From Ampullaceana balthica (Eukaryota > Mollusca > Gastropoda > Lymnaeidae): DNA of 64,000 nucleotides. Shown one piece after another: positions 48,811 through 58,895 of the stretch. Under the pieces are notes generated by a model. That model searched no databases, was not told where the DNA came from, and saw only the letters and a program-made list of their open reading frames with translations. Made by a program: the position numbers and the translations under genes. Every line of letters starts with the position of its first letter. The stretch's first letter is position 1. Location: assembly GCA_944989445.1 (NCBI GenBank), contig CALYLW010000134.1:320001-384000 (forward strand). The letters run 5' to 3'.

Positions 48811-51800
48811 ATTACCACTAATACAAGGTTTCTATCCACACTTCCCTTTTCCTAATTTTTAAATGTAAATTGTATCCAAGTGGCAAAAATTTATGATAAC
48901 AAAATTTTTAAAAATGTAAAGTACATCAAAATATCATGAAGACAAGCACCATACACCAGGGCCTAAATAACTATTCAATTATTATGTTAGTCAAAATCGG
49001 TATCACAATAACAAAAAAAAACACACACACTTTCTTTGTTATTATTTTTTCAGAAGTGTCACCTGATAATATCTCTAACACAAGCATCTCAAACTTGTAT
49101 CATTTTTAAAATTCAATGGTAAAGGAATGTGTCTTAAACTTAAGCCCTACATATCAGGTTTTTAAGCCATATATAATAGTAAGATAAAATTTCAATGAAT
49201 TTTATTTCATAATAGACGTCTAATTAATTAATTAATTGTCTTTACTAACTTGCAAAGACTACTCTGAACTTTTACTTATGAAAATAATTAGAATTAATTG
49301 TAAAAACATTTTTTTTTGCCTTAGCTTTAGCTGATATTTCATATTTATGTACTTATGAAATCAGTGGGAGAATTTAAAGAACTATAAAGAAGAGCATGTG
49401 GAGGCTTCAAAGTTCTTCAGACCACAAAAAAGTTATTTTTATCTTTCTTGGTAATATGCTACCTCGCACAGCCTTGTAGTAGGTAGTAATAGTGCAGCAA
49501 GTGGGGAAATACTGAAACAAACTTATTGGGATTACATAGGTGATAACTATGAATAATTATAAGAGGAGCACTATTACTAAGAGGGCCTACCCTAATACAT
49601 GTAACTATTTACCTAGCAGGTGATAGACACAGTGATATCTGAAGTATATTTTTATATCTATCTAATGAACTGTTACATTAAATGACATTTTGGTGTTAGA
49701 ATACTAAATGGGCCCAAAGCTAGCTGATTATACTACTTGCTAAGATTCAAGTGACTATAGTCATATTAAGAATGAAGTTGTAACTACACTTTACACTGTA
49801 TAAACAAAAATATCTTGTCATCTTTGGAAAGATGAAATTTAGTTCCTTGCAATGATACACATTTTCATATAGAATAGGACTGAGATAAATCTTTTAAATA
49901 AAATACAAAATACACAAACAAATTGTGTAATGAAAACAATAAATTATTAGTTTAATGATAAAGCTCAAATTATTGTTTTCAGTACACAATTTGTCTATGT
50001 TTTTTGTATTTTACACGAGTCTATGTGATATGCAAAATTAAATGTAAAAGTCTACTAATAGTTATAATTTTCCTTTCTAAACTATTATTATCATTTTTTA
50101 ATTATCTAAATCAATTATATGGCAACAGTGTTTTAATGTTCCTTGTATGTTTTAGTTTTATTAAGAAAATGGCAAACAAAAAAGATGCAGCTACATTGTA
50201 TTACATTAAAATGTAGATGAGGCAAAGATTGTCTCCCTAATTTACTAAGAAGACCAGTGCATTTGAAGTATTTGATGTTTGTAGATATGAGTTATAAGTT
50301 AATTTTATGTTAGGATCAGTCCTTGTGGGTCTACTCCATAATCATTTAAGTTTAAACAAATTAACAAAATGTGTTATTTTGTAGCAATACTTTAAGTTAA
50401 TAAACAAAGTGCCCTAGGTTGTGTTTTAACTTACATTATCATATAGCATGAGTTAAACTAGGTTATATGTTTGTTAACACCAGTTTACTCCAGCAATCCC
50501 CCCCCACCCACATGCAAACACACCAGTTATTTATTCACAAGATGCCCATAAAAAATTTTACACAATATTTATTTGAAAATGTTACAATTACACAATTATG
50601 TCAACACAAAAATAATAATTTCTAAAAACACATACTTCAGCCCCGTAATCTCTATCAAACACCCTGGTCCTAGATTCCACTGTATTTTACAACAGTCTAT
50701 TTTCTACCACCCACCCAAGTTCTTGTCAACTATGTAAGTTGCCACTACATTCTAATCTCTTTTAACAACCCCAGTTTTAGACTTCCCTGTTTTTTACCAA
50801 ATACATTCTAATACCTTCTAGCTAGACTCCCTTGTATTTTACCACAAACTCACTAACATTCCAATCTTTACAAATCATTTATGTCCTATGTGAGATTATC
50901 ACTTACCAATCATGTATGTATTATTATTACTTGCATTAATTACAATTAATACCCTGCTTTAAATTTAAATTGTAAGCACCTTTGACTGGAACCCAGTTAT
51001 GTCGCCCGCATAGGGGGTTGCCAAAAAGTGTCCGGATAACTGATGAAATATTAACATATTCTTGTAATCTTAGCGTCTTACGAATCAACTTTAAAATAAA
51101 AATTAGTAACTACTTTTGTGGAAAAAAATATGACTGATACGTATATCCTAGCTCAATGAAAATGGAGCACTTACACTTACATAACAATATTAATATAAAA
51201 ATGATTTTGAACTTCTTTTCAAAACATTAGCTCAGGGTTACACTAAGGGTATACTGAAAATTTAGAGTTTTTAACATTGATGGTGTGTTGGGATCCCACT
51301 GAAGTATGAACATGATCATTGGTGTACCTAGAGTAGGTGTCATCCGGTGCAGTAAACTTGTGTCATCCCCTCATGTTTATTCATGTTAAATTAGTCCCCA
51401 GTATGTCAATTACACAAACAAAAAGAAGCTCCGAATATTTATGTATTTAAGTTTTTTGTAACAAGGTTAAGCTATACATATTATCCCATTAAATTAAATT
51501 AATTTTCATTCCTGATCTTCAAAACTGCAGATCTGTCAACGACTCATCAAAATCAATATCCTTCCTAATATCACTTTCAATTGTAAATGTTAAATTTAAA
51601 GTCTTTTCAAATATTCTTTTAGCACTGACCTTGCCAATTTCTAGAAATTTTAATTTAATAAATAAATTTGTTGTGGCCATGAAATGCTGAATATTGCTTT
51701 GAAAGAAATACTTGTGTTACTTGTATTGCCACATCAACCACTTCATTTCTGCCCTATTTGCTGTTGTTCAGAAATATAATTAAGAATGCATACTGCTGGT

Positions 51801-51989
51801 CTGAGAGGAATCAGCATCCATAGTAGCTTGAGATATATATGTCTCTTCATTTAAACTGGTCATTGTTCTGTTTCTTAACCGATTAAAGCGTGAATAATTG
51901 TGACTAATGAGTTACACCCTTTTTTTTTCTTGACTTCTACTGGCACTGGCAGTTTCTACACTGTTTAGCCATTTAGGTTTACTGTGTTA
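48811..51989. other. Unannotated A+T-rich DNA
   Basis: No gene is recognised. A fragment related to the MITE at 48619 (GTGTCATCCGGTGCAG, GTGTCATCCCCTCATG) lies near 51325-51400. Runs of Pro/Cys-poor low-complexity sequence dominate 50480-50900. Confidence 0.5.
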
Positions 51990-52275
51990 AGTTCCCTTTT
52001 CAGACCATGCTGGCCTGTGGAGCATGTGAAGCAGCATTCCCAAGTTTCTATAGTCTAAAGTCTATAGCCACTGCATATGAGGGGGATTGTGTGGCTACCA
52101 CAATGCCCAGCCGCCTTTACTTTATCCCAACTGATGTCAGGTACCAATTGGAGCTGGGTGGAATCAGGCATGCCCTTAGCCACAGGAACAAGACCCTGCC
52201 TTCACAAAGATTTGAACCTGTGACTCTCGGTACACCTGCCGAGTGCACTGTCGTTCAACCACCGTGCCCTATAAC
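51990..52275 (-). mobile_element. tRNA-derived SINE of molluscan type
   Basis: Read on the minus strand, the head begins AGGGCACGGTGGTTGAACGA (A-box region). It has the B box GGTTCAAATC at 52209-52218. The body has GGTACCTGACATCAGTTGGG, AAAGTAAAGGCGGCTGGGCA and a 3' end GGTCTGAAAAGGGAACTTAA. From memory this body occurs widely in gastropod and other molluscan genomes; that is recall, not a search. RNA polymerase III would transcribe it and a LINE would mobilise it. It is the best organism clue in the window. Confidence 0.75.
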
Positions 52276-52511
52276 TATAGTAGTAGGCGCATACAGACTG
52301 TGTGGCAAGATTGATTTTTTTTTAAACAACAGCAAGTGCACTTTCCAAAACACATTACACAAGGTTGTTATATAAAATCTACCAGTTGAAAAAGGATAAT
52401 CATGTAAAGTACATTGCATGAAATGTATGTACAAATATTAGGCCTAAGGGACTTACTAAGACTAGGTCTATAATGAATTACTTGACCTATTTAAATTTAG
52501 GATGTTGCTAG

Positions 52512-52593
52512 TGTTACGACTAGGCGTAACATTAGCCAGTAAACTAATGCTATTACTAGTCGTAGCAATAAAATTATTTTGTATTGCTACGAC
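52512..52593. repeat. Palindrome pair, copy 1
   Basis: There are two perfect inverted repeats: TGTTACG-ACTAGG-CGTAACA (52512-52531) and GTCGTAGCAATA (52559-52570) with TATTGCTACGAC (52582-52593), an 11-base loop. A related pair lies at 53892-53941. Confidence 0.9.
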
Positions 52594-52945
52594 AATTCGT
52601 AGCAGCAGACACTTCAAAAAAACTAAGTCGCTATAATAATTAATAATATTATATCTTAACAAACTCTTCCTAATATTTTACATGCATATATACAGTAATA
52701 TGATATCAATAGATCTGGGCGTATTTATGTGTGAAATGTGTGTATTAATTCTAAAATCTAAATGTATTTAAATATATTTAATCAATGCCTCCGCTTTACA
52801 GAATAAGCAGTACAAAAATTACAATTACATACCAGGTTTGCCAACACACTAATTCATATGGTGTTGTTTTTTTAAAAATAATTTTTTAAAAAGAAAAAAT
52901 TTGAAAACCGTATTGCTATTTTTTTTAAAAATTATAACTATTTAT

Positions 52946-53577
52946 TAGGGCTGCGGAAATTAACGATTAATTTCTCCATTAATCGTTGAAAATTTTTATC
53001 AATTAAAATTATTTTAATCGATAAAAATTTGATTAAAATTAAATAAAATATTTATAATATTTTTTTAAAATTTTATTAATAAATAATTAATTATTAATAA
53101 TTAAAAATAATTTATATTTTTTTTTACGTACAAACTGCTCCCGCGTAATATTATATTTTATTTTATTACTTTATGTAAACCGGCAGACGTCAACTAAAAA
53201 ATGGCTGACAGCAACAGCGCAGTTAAATTTAAACATATAACTAGAAAGATGAGCAAAAATTTTGTTTTTAAGCTAACTGCGGATGGCAATGTCGAAGATG
53301 GTGAAAAAGTTTACTGTGCTCACTGCCATAAACAATTCTCTTTTAAAGGATCAAATACATCGCTGAAATACGACCTTCAGCACAAACATCCGATCAAGTA
53401 TCAACACATTGTCATAAAATTTAGTTCAAAATATTCTTAATTTTCAATGTCAGTGAGAAGAAATGTTCAGTTTAATGACGTCATAAATTTCTATTTTTGG
53501 CTTTAATCGAAATTATCGATTAATTATAATTTTTCAAAAGTTAACGATTAAATTTAAATTAATCGATAACAGCCCTA
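52946..53577 (+). mobile_element. Internally deleted hAT carrying a BED-finger frame, 632 bp
   Basis: The ends are TAGGGCTG and CAGCCCTA, with an exact 8-bp target duplication CTATTTAT at 52938-52945 and 53578-53585. Subterminal TTAACGATTAAT-type words occur at both ends (near 52971 and 53540). The interior is A+T-rich with several ATTAATCG palindromes, and it has a single reading frame at 53201-53440. The transposase core and dimerisation domain are absent. Confidence 0.92.
53201..53440 (+). CDS. BED-type zinc finger peptide, 79 residues
   Basis: The frame starts MADSNSAVKF and contains a BED finger as found at the N terminus of Ac/ZBED-type hAT transposases, where it binds the element's ends. 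The visible core is VYCAHCHKQFSFKGSNTSLK then YDLQHKHP. Both Cys (C-x2-C) and the last His are present. The first zinc-binding His, expected after SLKY, is Asp, although a nearby His (QHKH) might compensate. The frame ends 20 residues after the finger, without catalytic domain. If expressed it could bind element ends without catalysis. Whether it is transcribed cannot be seen. Confidence 0.72.
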   Translation: MADSNSAVKFKHITRKMSKNFVFKLTADGNVEDGEKVYCAHCHKQFSFKGSNTSLKYDLQHKHPIKYQHIVIKFSSKYS

Positions 53578-53891
53578 CTATTTATTATTATTTTTTTTAA
53601 TTTTTTTATTGGTAGGCACTAGTACTACTACTACCTTAAAAATTCAGTTTTTAAATTAAAATTGATTATCTCAGTCTCAGTACTAATTTTTAGTATTAGT
53701 AGGCCAATATTAGCATAGGAAATACACATTTTAGCCTAAATATAGTGATATCGGCTCATTATTTTACCAGCTGTGTACCTAGGCCAAAAATATTAAATAA
53801 CATGCGTCGAAAAGCAAAAACAGTATGAGTATGAATAAATTATTAGATACAACTTACGTCGTAACAGTAAGCACATTGCCTATTACTATTG

Positions 53892-53941
53892 TAATTGTTA
53901 CAACTAGTCGTAACAATAAAATAATTTTGTGTTGTTACGAC
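53892..53941. repeat. Palindrome pair, copy 2
   Basis: The inverted repeats are GTCGTAACAA (53907-53916) with TTGTTACGAC (53932-53941), and an overlapping TGTTAC...GTAACA. Compared with copy 1 the stem has G changed to A on one side and C to T at the paired position on the other. Confidence 0.88.
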
Positions 53942-54115
53942 TATACAAAAAATACTTATTCATATTTACAGGCAAGAGTGTGTGTATAATAAAGTAAAGT
54001 GTATTAATTATTAATTCTAAAATCTTAATTTATTTTAAAATATTTAGGCTAATCAACGCCTCCGCTTTTCAGAATAGGCAGAAAAATTGGCTACTGAGGC
54101 TACTGATACTGCTAC

Positions 54116-54294
54116 GACTAGTCATAGCAATAAAATTATTTCCGAAATTATTTATAATTTTGTATAGTATTGCTACGAGTAGTCAAGCCAGTTTCAGTTA
54201 ACTATTGCTCTGACTAGGCGTAACATTAGTATTAGCCAGTTAACTACTGTAGTAGTCGTAGCAGTAGAGTAGTCGTGGCAGTAGTTTACTGGCT
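54116..54294. repeat. Palindrome cluster, copy 3
   Basis: GACTAGTCATAGCAATA (54116-54132) pairs with TATTGCTACGAGTAGTC (54168-54184) at 15 of 17 positions. AGCCAGTTAACTACTG (54234-54249) pairs with CAGTAGTTTACTGGCT (54279-54294) at 15 of 16. A 23-bp tandem pair (GTTACTGTTCTGTTTCTGAG) follows at about 54294-54342. Confidence 0.85.
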
Positions 54295-54420
54295 ACTGTT
54301 CTGTTTCTGAGTAAGTTACTGTTCTGTTTCTGAGTAAGTTACTGTTTGTTACTTACGGTCGACTAGTCGTGAGACGACGTCGTAGCAGTATAAGTATAAG
54401 AGAAGTAGTCGGTAGACTTA

Positions 54421-55756
54421 GACAGTACTCAGTACAGTACGGCCACTGTCACTTCGTTAAATTTAAGTACTAATTTAACGAGAACGCCAGGTATATTTTA
54501 AAATTACTATAGCCATGCCATACCTACCAGGATTAAAGATGTCAAAAGAAAAAAATTGTGGAAATAGAATGGAGGTGTTGATTTCAAAAAATATATCCAT
54601 TCACACTAGACACTGTTACACAAAGGAATAACAAACACAACCGAATTTGTTTTAAAACGGAAATGTGCGTCACTTTTTATCATTAGAACACAGAAGAGGT
54701 TATAACAGTAGTTGTTTTCTTTTCATTGATTTAAAGAGCGTATGCAATGAAAATTATAATTATAATCTTTCTCTTTTTCATATGAATTTCATTGTATTGT
54801 TAATTAAATTCGAATTATTTATATTTTTTATGGTTGTAAGTACATACTTTTCAGGATATTAATTATTTTAAAAGGCAGGAATTAACGTTTAATGGAAAGT
54901 AATGCCAGGGAGGCAATTCGTGTGTGTTCCATCTATGACATAAATAAGTTTTTATCAGTTTTAGTTTAGAAAACGAATGCTCACCTTTAAAAATTAATCC
55001 CCCCCCCCAAAAAAAATATATATAAATTGAAAGGTAGCTTCATAAGCCATAGCCATATTTACATTTGGAAAACTGCTAGCCAACCTATCATACATTCGTA
55101 CCCTGATGAATAAAACCACAGCTTTATTGTCCACCAAACAATTATGAAGACTAAACTGAGGGAAAATATCTACAGCAAATGCCTCTTGCTAAACTAATTA
55201 CAAACGAGTCAGGAGAAGATGAGATCTTAATTAGTGTCTTGGCTTTAGAAACGGTTTCATGATTTCAGAGATCTTTGCAGAAGAAAGTTAAACTTTGATG
55301 TAGTGTTGACTGTTGAGTAAGCTGCGTGCCGTTTCCCTATTTTAGTATTATGTAATAAAATAAGTATATGTATGATCACATATATTGACAGAGTAAGCAA
55401 TTTGTCAGTAGTATTTATAAACTTAAAACCAGATCTTTATTAAATCAGTACAAATCCATTATTAAATCAGTGTCACTCTCGCTTGCGTTGTGTACATGCT
55501 TGTAATCCATTAGTGTCAGATCTTTTGCCATATAATTCATACTTTTTCATAGTTATCTCTTTTATCATGAAATTTGAAAAGTGTAGATCTGTCGTAGAAA
55601 TGAATGATGGTACGCAACTCACTTCCTGATGCTAGCGCGATTTAATGAATATATCATGATTGAAGGTGCAGCACCCACCCAGCTAAGCGACACTCGCATT
55701 AACGCTGGGACTTTATGATTTGCGATATCTGTACCAAGACGTTTAAAAGTTATTAG
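54421..55756. other. Unannotated A+T-rich DNA
   Basis: No gene is recognised. Confidence 0.5.
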
Positions 55757-55853
55757 CATTTGATCGAAAAGGTTTTCATCGTGCCGTTTGATCTGAAGAG
55801 ACCGAAGAAACCGCTCTTCAGTTCCATTATTGAGAACTTAGTGAATAAGAAGT
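55757..55853 (+). CDS. Candidate exon, 97 bp, plus strand
   Basis: It follows TTATTAG (55750-55756) and ends AAGAAGT before a consensus donor gtaagta at 55854. The open frame reads HLIEKVFIVPFDLKRPKKP then LFSSIIENLVNKK. It looks protein-like and basic, and is richer in G+C than the flanks. The acceptor has a poor pyrimidine tract. Without splicing the frame would stop seven bases later (TGT AAG TAA). A hAT inserted 16 bases beyond the exon, at intron position 17. I do not recognise the protein. Confidence 0.28.
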
Positions 55854-56290
55854 GTAAGTAAGCTGATCCCAGTGGCGTAGCGAGGGGCGGGGGCAGGGGG
55901 GACATATGTCCCCAGGCGCCATTTTCGGAGGCGCCAAAATGAGTATTAAAACTCATTACTTAATTTTATTTTGATGTAAACTAATGTATCCCAAATACGT
56001 TTGCAAGATTGAATTTTGGAGCTCCAAAAATATCTTCATTACAAACCAGTTGACAAGCATGATTTCGTTGCCCCCATTGAGGGTTAAGGGGCGCCATTCT
56101 ACTCATAAATTAATGACACATCCACAATGTAGTATTGCTGATGGCGTTTTATTTTTTTTTAAACTGTCGGTTGCTGGGAGTGACACTAGGGGAGCAGTAA
56201 GAGACAAAGGCGATTCTATTAATAGAACAGACAGAGACGACACTAAAAGCAACCAAAATGACCAAGAAAAGAAAAAGGAGTGGCTTAAAG

Positions 56291-56950
56291 CAGTGGTTCT
56301 CAACCTGTGGTCCGCGGACCTCTAGTGGTCAGTGAAGATGTGCCTGGTGGTCCGCGAGCAAAGCATGAAATTTACGCACTGTATGATTCATCGAGAAGGA
56401 ATAGCAAGTAAATAAATTGACGCAGACTTAAAATATATTTTTGATCTGGCATAAATAGTTTTTAAATTTTATCAAGGCTCGTCCATTAAATTCTCGTCTC
56501 TTTGCCTTCTTACGTTCGAATATGAATCTTGAACATTAACAGTTACTGATGTATGCTGAAGTTCGCTGGTTATCAGACTGTTTGAATTACGTGATGACGT
56601 AAGAGAGTTTCTTGTAGAAAAAAAACTCAAAGCTTTTTGATCATTTGAAATTATTTGAACCATAGCTTATGGGTTGCTGTTCTGGCTTATTTGCCTGAAA
56701 TTTTTTAAGAACTCAATAAACTTAATTCAGCTCGGCAACGAAAGCAGACACATTATATTACTCTCAGTGACAAAGTGTCTGCTTTTACGAAAAAGCTTGA
56801 TCTTTGGGAAAGAGGATTATTTCAAGGTAACTTTGAGATGTTTGATCAATTGTACGAAATCACAGAGAAACCAGAAAATGCTGAAATAAATAAACAACTG
56901 TTGATAAATTTGATTTCTGGTCATATTCAATCAATGCAAGGCCAATTTTA
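56291..56950 (+). mobile_element. Second hAT (ZBED5-like) inserted in the first
   Basis: The left end CAGTGGTTCTCAACCTGTGG with the palindrome GGTCCGCGGACC matches the 5' end of the hAT at 11779-13502. The interior encodes, on the plus strand, EVRWLS, then FELRDDVREFLVEKK, then LNKLNSARQRKQTH, AFTKKLDLWERGLFQGNFE and LINLISGHIQSMQGQF in shifted frames. These are central parts of ZBED5-type transposases. Its right end and target duplication are missing. The sequence passes into the host hAT transposase at about 56950-56989. Confidence 0.8.
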
Positions 56951-56988
56951 ATTCTACTTTTGTGACACCGCCTCTCTTTCCTGTCTCT

Positions 56989-58630
56989 CTGTGATCAAAC
57001 TTGTTGCTCAGCATGATCCACTGTTAGAAAAACACCTACAACAATGCCCGAGATGATCCAGGTTCAGTATCTTATTTATCACCGGAAATCCAAAATGAAT
57101 GTATCCACCTACTTACATCGACTGTAAGGAATCAGCTGTTGAGTGAAATCAGATAAAACAATTTCTACGGTATCTTACTTGACTCAACACTCGATCTAGG
57201 ACACCGGGAACAGCTTTCTCAAGTCATCAGATTTGTGGATGTGGATTTTCAAACTAAAAATTAACCATCAAAGAATCATTTTTAGGTTTTGTACAGATAC
57301 ATTCCAAAGACGCAGAAAAACCTTTAAAGAGTTATCGTAGAGAAACTGGAATCTAATAGCATACCACTAGCCGACTGTCGGCCACAATGTTATGACAATG
57401 CTGCTGTATAGACTGGGCATATATCCGGCCTTCAACAGCGAATATGTGCCAGAAATCAGAGAGCATTGTTCATCAAATATGACAACCACAGCTTAAACTT
57501 AGCAAGAGTACACTCAGCTAAACAGGATCCAGTTGTTATCACGTTTTTTGGAACAGTTGAAAGTATGCATTTTTGTTTTATCTCGTTCAACAACTCGTTG
57601 GGAAGAAGTAAAAAGAGTTGTGCCAATCACAATGAAGAGGGAGTCTGAAACACGTTGGAGTGCACGATCAGAAGCTGTTAAAGCAATTTATGAAGGACTA
57701 GATGAACTGGTAGGGATGTTGTATCAGAACATACAAATATGACGCCTGACACCAGATGTGATGCAGTAGCTTTGCTGCTAGGTATATTACACTTTAACTT
57801 CCGAGTTTTTTTACATTTCTGGAAGATCTTACTTGAGAAAATTGATTGCGCCCAGAAACGGTTGCAGAATCCTACTGTGAATTTCAAGGTAGCAGCATCC
57901 GATCTTGTATCGCTTGTGCAAGAAATCGTCAACATTCGTGATAATTGAGCCAGGTTGCGGTAGACAATGGAAAAGAAGATGTACAACTTTGGGAATCGAG
58001 GTTGACGAAGGATATGCGACTTTGGAGGATGCCTGGAGAATTAACAAGAGATGCAGGACTTTCTGCAGAAGAAGAAATTGCACGTGATATGAACAGCGTA
58101 ATTGATAGACTCCAAAAGGAGATATCAATACGGTTTAACGTCTAAAAGACCTAAACAACAAATTTGGATTTTTACTTGACGTCAAAACTCTTCTTGCTGA
58201 GACAAAAGTCGATACACTTCGTTAAAATTGCTTAGATTTTGCTAATTTTTACGACACTGACGTCAATGGTCACGAATTGTGCACAGAAATCGGAAACTGA
58301 AAAATGCTGCTCAGTACCCGGACTGAAGTTCTACCGGAAACTCCTTTGGATCTTCTTGGTTTTATTGTTTCATATGGAGATGACGTATTTCCGAATCTGC
58401 GCATTTCACTTGAAACACTTCTAACAATTGCTGTTTCAACTGAAAGCTGTGAGCGGTCCTTCAACAAACTGAAGCTTATTTTGTCTTATTTACGTGCTTC
58501 AATTGGACAAGATCGTCTGAGTGATCTTGCACTCCTTAGCATCGAAAGAGAAACACTTGAGAATATTAATTTTGACAACGTGATTGACGAGTTTGCGACT
58601 TTCAAATCAAGGAGGATCAATTTTTGGTAG
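56989..58630 (+). pseudogene. ZMYM1-like hAT transposase remnant
   Basis: Plus-strand pieces in several frames follow the order of ZMYM1/DUF4371-type transposases. They are VIKLVAQHDPLLEKHLQQ; then YLSPEIQNECIHLL and LLDSTLDLGHREQLSQVIRF; then IPLADCRPQCYDNAAV; then SRSTTRWEEVKRVVPI and TRWSARSEAVKAIYEGL (about 57590-57700). Next come the C-terminal RRMPGELTRDAGL-like segment (about 58020-58060) and the dimerisation domain LLTIAVSTESCERSFNKLKL...DRLSDLALLSIERE in the open frame 58304-58630. Many stops and frameshifts make it inactive. Confidence 0.85.
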
Positions 58631-58895
58631 ACTATGCCTATTCGAGCCATGTATAATTAGTAGAGTAATTTTTTTTTCAAATAAATTGTTAACATTCTTA
58701 TGGAGAATTATTTGTCTGTATTATATTTCATTAAAATACCGGATGCTTCGAAAAAGAACCTTATAAACCGTAAAAATTTCTATTTTGTCTTGAGGGCTCA
58801 GTGAGCCCCCAGAAATCTTTCGGTCTGACAAGGGGCGCAGATTTTGTGTCATGTCCCCGGGCGCACATGACCCTAGCTACGCCACTGGCTGATCC

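Larger units (their letters stand above)
55870..58887 (+). mobile_element. hAT transposon, ZMYM1-like type, 3.0 kb
   Basis: The ends are CAGTGGCGTAGCGAGG and CCTAGCTACGCCACTG, inverted, and an exact 8-bp target duplication GCTGATCC lies at 55862-55869 and 58888-58895. A GGCGC and CATGTCCCC subterminal motif is also mirrored. The interior holds a decayed plus-strand transposase and, between 56291 and about 56950, part of a second hAT. Confidence 0.93.
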
